A DNA stretch of 12,421 nucleotides. It comes from an uncultured Comamonadaceae bacterium (GTDB lineage Bacteria > Pseudomonadota > Gammaproteobacteria > Burkholderiales > Burkholderiaceae_C). The notes beneath the pieces are model-generated. The model made no database searches, was not told where the DNA came from, and saw only the letters and a program-made list of their open reading frames with translations. The stretch spans positions 1-12,421 of the forward strand of contig CALBWZ010000382.1 in the NCBI GenBank assembly GCA_937893415.1, in the 5' to 3' direction. Shown here one piece after another: positions 5,952 through 12,421 of this stretch. The position numbers and the translations under genes were made by a program. How positions within the stretch are numbered: position 1 is the stretch's first letter; each line of letters begins with the position of its first letter.

Positions 5952-7835
5952 TCAGCCTTGCTCATCCATACCTTGGCGCTGCATGGATACCCGCATGCTT
6001 TCTGTAATCTGTTTGGCTATTGCCACATATTCTGGGTTGTCGTGGCCTGGCACACCTGGTTTGTAGACCTCTGCCAATTCAAGCATACCGTTGCGGTCGG
6101 CTTGTTCGAATTGGTTGCGCAAGTGGGTGGCTTGTGCGGTGTCCAAGCCCATGGCCTCGAGGGTTGAGCGCCCCATGCGCAATGAGCTGTCGTAGGTTTC
6201 TCGAATAACGTCACGGCAGCCGGTAGCCCACAGCTCGAACACGTGCGTGCGATCCATTGCGCGCGCAATCACGTGCACATGTGGCCAGTTGTGGCCAACG
6301 TATTGCGCCAACCCTGTGATTTGTTCGCGTCCATCAATGGCGATGACCAACACCTTGGCTTGAGCAATACCCGCGGCTGCCAGCAGGTCGGGGCGTGTGG
6401 CGTCGCCAAAATAAGCCTGAAAGCCAAACGTGCGTATGACCTCCAGTTGTTTTGAGCTGAAGTCAATCACGGTCGTGTTGTACTGCGCACTTCCCAACAT
6501 GCGGTTGACGACGCCGCCAACGCGGCCATGCCCGGCAATGATGATGTCAGATTGATGCGCAATGCTGTCGCTGGGGCGCTGTTGTTGCGAGGCCGTTAAG
6601 CGCGGGACAATAACGCGCTCAAACGCAATGAACATCGCTGGCGTTAGCAGCATAGACAAGGCGACTACCAGCAACAACTGGTCAGCCAAGACCTGGGGGA
6701 TGATGGCTTGACCCACCGTAAAAGTTAAGAGTACAAAGCCAAACTCACCCGCTTGGGCCAGCCCTAGGGTCACGAGCCACCGGTCTGTGCCGTTGATACC
6801 AAACACCACGCTCAGCACCCACAGCACCAGCGCCTTGATCGCAATCAACCCAAGCGTTAAGCCAAGTACCGTACCCAGATCAAACAACAACAGCTCAAAG
6901 TTAATGCCCGCACCAACCGTCATAAAAAACAATCCCAACAGCAAGCCTTTAAAAGGGTAGATGTGCGACTCCAACTCGTGGCGGTATTCGCTGTTGGCCA
7001 GTACAACACCGGCTAAAAATGTGCCCAACGCCGGAGAAAGTCCGACCAAGCTCATGAGCAAGGCAATACCAACCACCATGCCTAATGCGGTGGCTGTGAA
7101 CAACTCGCGCAAATTGGCCATGGCAATAAACCGAAACACCGGTCGCGTTAAGCGCGAACCAACCAGGACCACAGCCGCCACAGCTGCTGCGGTGACCAAG
7201 CCTGCGGCCCAACCCGGCAAGCCGGCTACCAAGCTCAGCGATGACGCATGGTCAGCCATGTCGGTTGAAGGGTTGCTGGCGCTGGATTCGTTTGACACGT
7301 TGGATGCCAGACTTAGCAATTCTGTGCTGGCCAGCAGCGGCAGCAAGGCCAGCATGGGCATGACTGCAATGTCTTGAAACAGCAACACCGAAAAACTAGC
7401 TTGCCCGCCTTGACTTTTAAACAAACCTTTTTCATTCAGTGTCTGCAGCACGATAGCCGTCGAGGACAGCGAAAACACCAACCCCACAGCCAGACTGACT
7501 TGCCAGGTGTAGCCTAGCGCGATGAAGCCCATCATCACCAATGCGCAGGTCAATCCCACTTGCAGTCCACCCAAGCCTAGAAGGCGGTGTCGCATAGACC
7601 ACAGCAGTTTTGGCTCTAGTTCCAAACCCACTAAAAGCAGCATCATCACGACGCCAAACTCTGCCACATGCTGAATCGACTCAACCTGCACGTTCAGGAC
7701 TGACAACAGGGGGCTGATGACCATGCCTGCCATCAAATAACCCAATACCGACCCCAAGCCAAGCCGTGAAGCAATTGGTACTGCAATGACGCCAGCAGCC
7801 AAAAATAAAAATATGAGAAGCAGTAGGTCGGTCAT
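5952..7835 (-). CDS. Kef-type monovalent cation:proton antiporter (CPA2 family)
   Basis: This is an inner-membrane antiporter of the KefB/KefC type, which exchanges potassium or another monovalent cation for protons, classically under control of glutathione adducts. The 627-aa protein opens with about 12-13 hydrophobic segments (to about residue 400). Among them are the motifs LLLVGLELEPKLLW, FSLSSTAIVLQTLNEKG, LFQDIAVMP and LGTFLAGVVLANSEYRHELES, followed by PFKGLLLGLFFMTVG. A cytoplasmic RCK (TrkA-N) domain begins near residue 430. It has the nucleotide motif GHGRVG (435-440) and the GDATRPDLLAAAG segment, and a short tail follows. A hydrophilic stretch at about residues 176-199, rich in Ser, Asn and Asp, is inserted between membrane segments and is longer than I recall in KefC. 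No KefF/KefG ancillary oxidoreductase is adjacent. There is no Shine-Dalgarno before ATG 7835; the upstream bases are pyrimidine-rich instead. Confidence 0.9.
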   Translation of the reverse strand: MTDLLLLIFLFLAAGVIAVPIASRLGLGSVLGYLMAGMVISPLLSVLNVQVESIQHVAEFGVVMMLLLVGLELEPKLLWSMRHRLLGLGGLQVGLTCALVMMGFIALGYTWQVSLAVGLVFSLSSTAIVLQTLNEKGLFKSQGGQASFSVLLFQDIAVMPMLALLPLLASTELLSLASNVSNESSASNPSTDMADHASSLSLVAGLPGWAAGLVTAAAVAAVVLVGSRLTRPVFRFIAMANLRELFTATALGMVVGIALLMSLVGLSPALGTFLAGVVLANSEYRHELESHIYPFKGLLLGLFFMTVGAGINFELLLFDLGTVLGLTLGLIAIKALVLWVLSVVFGINGTDRWLVTLGLAQAGEFGFVLLTFTVGQAIIPQVLADQLLLVVALSMLLTPAMFIAFERVIVPRLTASQQQRPSDSIAHQSDIIIAGHGRVGGVVNRMLGSAQYNTTVIDFSSKQLEVIRTFGFQAYFGDATRPDLLAAAGIAQAKVLVIAIDGREQITGLAQYVGHNWPHVHVIARAMDRTHVFELWATGCRDVIRETYDSSLRMGRSTLEAMGLDTAQATHLRNQFEQADRNGMLELAEVYKPGVPGHDNPEYVAIAKQITESMRVSMQRQGMDEQG

Positions 7836-8119
7836 GAGATTGAGGAGGGGTGGTCAATGGTTACTGATCGGCTAACAGAGTAGCAGTCAAAAGCTAGTCG
7901 CTAGGTGCCAGGTGCTCAATAATGTGACTGCATGGTTTACCGCCAAGATACAAGCCAGCATAACAGCAGTTGCGCCGAAGATAACTAAATAGTATTCATG
8001 TGTATGTGGGATTTTAATGTATCAACCGGTTGGTTGTCATTCGTCTTGGATAAACAGCCGGCTCGCCGTTGCACAAAGAAATTCATGCCGTTGGCAAGGT
8101 GCCCTAAGATCTGCCCCAT
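7836..8119. other. Divergent intergenic region between antiporter and patatin genes
   Basis: These 284 bp must hold the promoters of both flanking genes, but I see no strong sigma-70 pair in either direction. Two small signals stand out. A GAGGAGG (7842-7848) sits 8 nt before an ATG that opens an eight-codon plus-strand frame (7857-7883, MVTDRLTE). A 10-bp palindrome, CAACCGGTTG (8023-8032), lies about 90 bp before the patatin start. The segment around 7980-8020 is AT-rich and is the likeliest place for promoter elements. No longer coding frame here looks real. Confidence 0.4.
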
Positions 8120-9115
8120 ATGACCTGCACACACACACGCACTGTTCGGTTAACGCCTGCACCTGTACAAGCAACTGCATTGACGCTTGCCGCAGCTGCC
8201 TGGACACAACGGCTGGTGGCATTCACTGCGGCGCTGATGTTGGGCGCCTGTTCGGTCTTGCAACCCAATTTGCCGCCTGAAGAGCCTACCAAGCCAGTGC
8301 CAGTCCTCACCGTGGCCAAATTGCCAAGCGTTGGCTTGGCCTTGGGCGGCGGTGCCGCCAGGGGGTTTGCACATGTGGGTGTGCTGCAAGTACTGGATGA
8401 GGCTGGCATCAAGCTGGACTTGTTAGCAGGCACGTCCGCCGGCAGCGTGGTGGCCGTGTTGTACGCCAGCGGTTTGTCAGGTGCCGCCCTAGAGCAGGCT
8501 GCTTTGGGTTTGAATGAAACGACCTTGGCTGATTGGATGATGCCTTGGGGCAACCGCGGCATGTTGCGCGGTGCGGCACTCGCCAAGTACGTCAACGAGC
8601 AAGTGAAGGGCTCCTCATTGCAGGCCATGCCCAAGCCAGTTGGCGTGCTGGCCACCCAGCTTGACAGCGGTAACCCTGTGCTATTTCAGCGCAGGGATGC
8701 TGGCGAAGCGGTGCGAGCCTCGTCGGCTGTACCAGGTGTGTTTATGCCGGTTCCGATAGGCGGGCAAGAGTATGTAGATGGCGGGTTGGTCGCCCCGGTG
8801 CCCGTGAGCTTTGTGAAACAAATGGGCGCACAACTGGTGATCGGTGTGGACATATCCAGTCCACCTTCAGCCACGCCCGCCAATGACACCTTGGGTTTGA
8901 TGCTTCAAACGTTTTCCATCATGGGTCAGCGCTTGAATGGTTTTGAGTTGGTGGGTGCCGATGTGGTGGTGAGGCCTAACTTGCAGCACATTGGCTCAGC
9001 TAATTTTGCTGCACGCAAGCAGGCCATTGCAGCGGGGCGCACCGCTATGCTGGCCGCGCTGCCCCTGCTGCGCCGGGTCATACAAGCAAAAACCACTTGG
9101 GTAACGGCCAACTAG
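8120..9115 (+). CDS. Patatin-like phospholipase, predicted lipoprotein (RssA-like)
   Basis: This 331-aa serine lipid acyl hydrolase has the complete patatin catalytic dyad. The oxyanion-hole motif GGGAARG is at residues 76-82, the nucleophile S106 is in GTSAG, and D220 is in DGG. The single patatin domain fills most of the protein, as in bacterial RssA-type enzymes, and there is no added sensor or secretion domain. The N-terminus carries a hydrophobic stretch ending in LGAC with the lipobox cysteine at C44. This predicts a lipoprotein processed by signal peptidase II. Ser at +2 favours the outer membrane under the E. coli Lol rule. The signal peptide from ATG 8120 is long (43 aa). A TTG at 8180 would give a shorter one, and neither start has a good Shine-Dalgarno. 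The natural substrate is unknown. It is divergent from the Kef gene and convergent with argG. Confidence 0.88.
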   Translation: MTCTHTRTVRLTPAPVQATALTLAAAAWTQRLVAFTAALMLGACSVLQPNLPPEEPTKPVPVLTVAKLPSVGLALGGGAARGFAHVGVLQVLDEAGIKLDLLAGTSAGSVVAVLYASGLSGAALEQAALGLNETTLADWMMPWGNRGMLRGAALAKYVNEQVKGSSLQAMPKPVGVLATQLDSGNPVLFQRRDAGEAVRASSAVPGVFMPVPIGGQEYVDGGLVAPVPVSFVKQMGAQLVIGVDISSPPSATPANDTLGLMLQTFSIMGQRLNGFELVGADVVVRPNLQHIGSANFAARKQAIAAGRTAMLAALPLLRRVIQAKTTWVTAN

Positions 9116-9135
9116 GGCCTGACTCCAAGTGGTTT
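9090..9135. terminator. Bidirectional terminator between patatin gene and argG
   Basis: The arms AAACCACTTGG (9090-9100) and CCAAGTGGTTT (9125-9135) form a perfect 11-bp inverted repeat. The 24-nt loop contains its own GGCC/GGCC mini-stem (9106-9109 with 9116-9119). On the plus strand it runs into TTTCTGTTT. On the minus strand it runs into TTTTTGCTTG, which is the better tail. The left arm and loop include the last codons and the TAG stop (9113-9115) of the patatin gene. The argG stop is at 9164, so one element can end both convergent transcripts. Confidence 0.78.
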
Positions 9136-9163
9136 CTGTTTGAGATGTTTGAACTCACTGGCT

Positions 9164-10522
<1,359 letters not shown>

Positions 10523-10555
10523 TCAATCTAATATCGATGGTAATTGTAGAGGCAG

Positions 10556-10590
10556 CTAGGCATACCTTGATGCAAGGGTTGGCAGCCTAG
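10556..10590. repeat. Nested inverted repeat between the YffB-like gene and argG
   Basis: The outer arms CTAGGC (10556-10561) and GCCTAG (10585-10590) enclose a second inverted repeat, CCTTG (10565-10569) and CAAGG (10573-10577), with a 3-nt loop. The right arm covers the stop codon of the YffB-like gene. There is no T-run on either side, so it is not an intrinsic terminator. It could fold as a processing or stabilising hairpin in a shared transcript, or be chance. Confidence 0.35.
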
Positions 10591-10958
10591 TCGATCAAGG
10601 CACGCCAATCGGTTGGTACAAAACCAACCGTGATGCGGCCATTAGGCCAGCGCACCACCGGGCGTTTGATGATGCTTGGGTAGGTTTTGGCCAGTGTTTT
10701 TGCGCTGACGACATCGACCACTGCGCGTTGCGTTTCAGGGTCTAGCGTGCGCCATGTCGTGCCTTTTGTGTTGATGACCGTTGCCCAATCATGGGCGGCA
10801 AACCAGCTATCCAGTTCGGCTTCATTGGGGAGGCCTGCCTTTTTAAAGTCGTGAAACACAGCGTTGACACCGCGTTCGTTCAGCCAGACTCTGGCTTTTT
10901 TGACGGTGTCGCAGTTGGATATACCAAAGATGGTGACGGTGCTGGCTGTGTTACTCAT
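10587..10958 (-). CDS. ArsC/Spx-family protein, YffB-like
   Basis: This small 123-aa thioredoxin-fold protein belongs to the ArsC/Spx family and most resembles E. coli YffB. The N-terminal motif FGISNCDTVKKARVWL carries the single conserved cysteine, C16. It is followed by HDFKKAGL, the central motif INTKGTTWR and the terminal block SIIKRPVVRWPNGRITVGF, all in YffB order. It lacks the CxxC motif of Spx regulators and any arsenic-gene neighbour, so arsenate reduction should not be assumed. The biochemical role of YffB-type proteins is unclear to me. A longer frame extends upstream through the divergent folC start, but the conserved protein begins at ATG 10958. It is divergent from folC with 73 bp between starts, and argG lies 85 bp downstream on the same strand. 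Confidence 0.88.
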   Translation of the reverse strand: MSNTASTVTIFGISNCDTVKKARVWLNERGVNAVFHDFKKAGLPNEAELDSWFAAHDWATVINTKGTTWRTLDPETQRAVVDVVSAKTLAKTYPSIIKRPVVRWPNGRITVGFVPTDWRALID

Positions 10959-10996
10959 GGGTGTATTTTGCACGGCTGCGCACTGGCCTTGGTGGA

Positions 10997-11023
10997 CTGA
11001 CACAATAGAAGCCAAGACATAAT
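10997..11023 (+). promoter_or_regulatory. Possible folC promoter
   Basis: CTGACA (10997-11002) matches five of six bases of a -35 box, and CATAAT (11018-11023) matches five of six of a -10 box. The spacer is only 15 bp, shorter than the usual 16-18. Transcription would begin a few bases before the folC ATG at 11032, giving an almost leaderless mRNA. This agrees with the absence of a Shine-Dalgarno there. The call is tentative because of the short spacer. Confidence 0.35.
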
Positions 11024-11031
11024 TGGCGACC

Positions 11032-12421
11032 ATGACAACAACACCTAACCTACAAACCACCGCAACCGCAACGCCACCTGAACAGCAGCCAACGCGCAGC
11101 TTGCAACAGTGGCTAGACGTGATAGGAGCTTCACACCCTGTGGCCATTGACATGGGTTTGGACCGCGTGAAAGAGGTGGTGGCACGCATACCAGGCCAAT
11201 TGGTGATGAGCTGCCCGGTTATTACGGTGGCTGGTACCAACGGAAAAGGCTCTACTTGCGCCATGTTAGAAGCTGTGCTGATGCAGTCTGGCTATCAAAC
11301 AGGGGTCTACACCTCGCCACATTTGGTGCAGTTTGAGGAGCGTTGTCGCTTGTTTGAAGAACACGTGACCCCTGAACAGCTGTGTCAGGCGTTTGACGTG
11401 GTTGAGCAAGCCCGTGTGTTGGATGGCCAAGCCGTCAGCTTGACCTATTTTGAATTCACCACGTTGGCGATTTTGTGGTTGCTGCAGCAAGCCAAGTTAG
11501 ACGTGGTGATTTTGGAGGTGGGGCTGGGTGGGCGTTTAGACGCCGTCAATGTGATTGACACCGACTGCGCCATCATCACCAGCGTAGACATTGACCACAC
11601 CGAGTTTTTGGGTACCACCCGGGAGGCCATTGGTTTCGAAAAAGCCGGCATCATGCGTCAAGGCAAGCCGGTTATTGTGAGTGACCCTGTGCCGCCACAA
11701 AGCGTGGTGGACCACGCAACAGCCATTGGGGCCGACACCTGGCTGCTGGGGCGAGATTTCAATGTGTCTGGTGACAAACAGCAATGGGGCTGGGCAGGGC
11801 GCGGCAGGCGTTACAGTGGCCTAGCCTACCCAGCTCTTCGCGGAGCCAACCAACTGCTCAATGCCGCAGGCGTGTTGGCTGCGCTCGAAGCTTTGCGCCC
11901 TCAGCTGCCGGTTACGGCGCAGTCTATCCGAGCGGGTTTGTCGCTGGTAGAGCTGCCAGGACGCTTTCAAATTGTTCCTGGTGAGCCGACTTTGGTGTTG
12001 GATGTGGCGCACAACCCGCATGCGGTTGCCACGCTCACGGCCAATTTGGACGCCATGGGCTATTACCCCAGCACCCACGCAGTGTTTGGGTGCATGGCTG
12101 ACAAAGATGTGGCCAACATGTTGGCCACGGTTGGCCCCTTGGTCGACCACTGGTATTTCACCGATTTGCCGCTGCCCCGAGCCCTTGGCAGCGTGCAGCT
12201 TCAGGCTTTAGCTCAAGCAACAGCAGAAACGCAAAAGGCCAGCGCCCAGTGCTTTACCAGCCCACAACTGGCTTTGGATGCAGCCGTGGCCAAAGCCAGT
12301 CCCACTGATAGAATCATTGTCTTTGGATCTTTCTTCACCGTTGGCGGCGTATTGACCAATGGCATACCCCCGTTTAGAGGCCAAACACCTCAAAGCTTGA
12401 GTTCGTTGAACTGGCATCAAC
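11032..12421 (+). CDS. folC: Dihydrofolate synthase / folylpolyglutamate synthase FolC (3' end outside window)
   Basis: FolC adds glutamate to dihydropteroate to make dihydrofolate and then lengthens the polyglutamate tail of folates, using ATP. The frame stays open for 463 codons and leaves the window without a stop, so the gene is partial here. The Mur-ligase-type P-loop GTNGKGS is at residues 68-74. It is followed by YTSPHL, LTYFEFTTLAILWL, LEVGLGGRLDAVNVI, SVDIDHTEFLG, EKAGIMR, the ELPGRFQ linker and LDVAHNPHA in the C-terminal domain. The closing VFGSFFTVGGVL normally lies close to the C-terminus. The protein is already longer than E. coli FolC (about 422 aa), owing to a Thr/Pro/Gln-rich N-terminal lead of about 20 residues and a C-terminal tail. 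accD, its usual upstream partner in many proteobacteria, is absent. The start lacks a Shine-Dalgarno. Confidence 0.95.
   Translation, partial: MTTTPNLQTTATATPPEQQPTRSLQQWLDVIGASHPVAIDMGLDRVKEVVARIPGQLVMSCPVITVAGTNGKGSTCAMLEAVLMQSGYQTGVYTSPHLVQFEERCRLFEEHVTPEQLCQAFDVVEQARVLDGQAVSLTYFEFTTLAILWLLQQAKLDVVILEVGLGGRLDAVNVIDTDCAIITSVDIDHTEFLGTTREAIGFEKAGIMRQGKPVIVSDPVPPQSVVDHATAIGADTWLLGRDFNVSGDKQQWGWAGRGRRYSGLAYPALRGANQLLNAAGVLAALEALRPQLPVTAQSIRAGLSLVELPGRFQIVPGEPTLVLDVAHNPHAVATLTANLDAMGYYPSTHAVFGCMADKDVANMLATVGPLVDHWYFTDLPLPRALGSVQLQALAQATAETQKASAQCFTSPQLALDAAVAKASPTDRIIVFGSFFTVGGVLTNGIPPFRGQTPQSLSSLNWHQ

Noticed and set aside
8037..8222. Minus-strand frame of 61 codons across the patatin start.
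   Set aside because: Its composition shows no protein-family resemblance, it overlaps the patatin signal peptide, and no ribosome binding site is evident.
10587..10958. Arsenate reductase function for the ArsC-family protein.
   Set aside because: Motif order matches YffB, no arsenic-resistance genes are adjacent, and only one conserved cysteine is visible. Family membership does not show arsenate activity.
10959..11264. N-terminal extension of the YffB-like protein by about 100 residues.
   Set aside because: It is an antisense shadow of the folC start region and resembles nothing. The thioredoxin-fold domain begins right after ATG 10958.

Overview
This window looks like ordinary chromosome from a betaproteobacterium of the order Burkholderiales. 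By eye the composition is moderately GC-rich. The long-type ArgG, the RsuA, DnaG and FolC proteins and the lipoprotein patatin all read like Comamonadaceae-type proteins, but that placement rests on recalled family resemblance, not a search. I see no mobile element, CRISPR array, rRNA or convincing tRNA, and no sign of recent transfer. The window is gene-dense, with nine complete genes and one that runs off the right edge.

Layout from left to right. rsuA (126-860, +) faces a beta-hydroxyacid dehydrogenase (867-1745, -) tail to tail, with 6 bp between the stop codons. The dehydrogenase follows guaC (GMP reductase, 1754-2731, -) by 8 bp, so the two probably form an operon. guaC has its own leader of about 120 bp containing a 14-bp palindrome, and it is separated from dnaG by a strong intrinsic terminator. 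dnaG (2945-4942, -) lies 69 bp behind a short-chain dehydrogenase that closely resembles 3-hydroxy-2-methylbutyryl-CoA dehydrogenase / HSD17B10 (5012-5770, -). Upstream of that gene is an elaborate operator-like repeat (5823-5856). Further upstream is a Kef-type cation:proton antiporter (5952-7835, -).

Across a 284-bp divergent gap, a patatin-like lipoprotein phospholipase (8120-9115, +) converges on argG (9164-10501, -). The two share what looks like one bidirectional terminator, which overlaps the patatin stop codon. An ArsC/YffB-like small protein (10587-10958, -) sits upstream of argG. folC (11032 to the window end, +) is divergent from it and incomplete at its 3' end.

Most of the genes are housekeeping: rRNA modification, purine interconversion, replication priming, arginine and folate synthesis, and ion homeostasis. 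The best leads are regulatory or architectural: the nested TTGACG-type operator before the HSD17B10-like gene, the palindrome in the guaC leader, dnaG not followed by rpoD, a low-complexity linker in DnaG, and the terminator built into a stop codon. I did not find evidence for a novel multi-gene system here.
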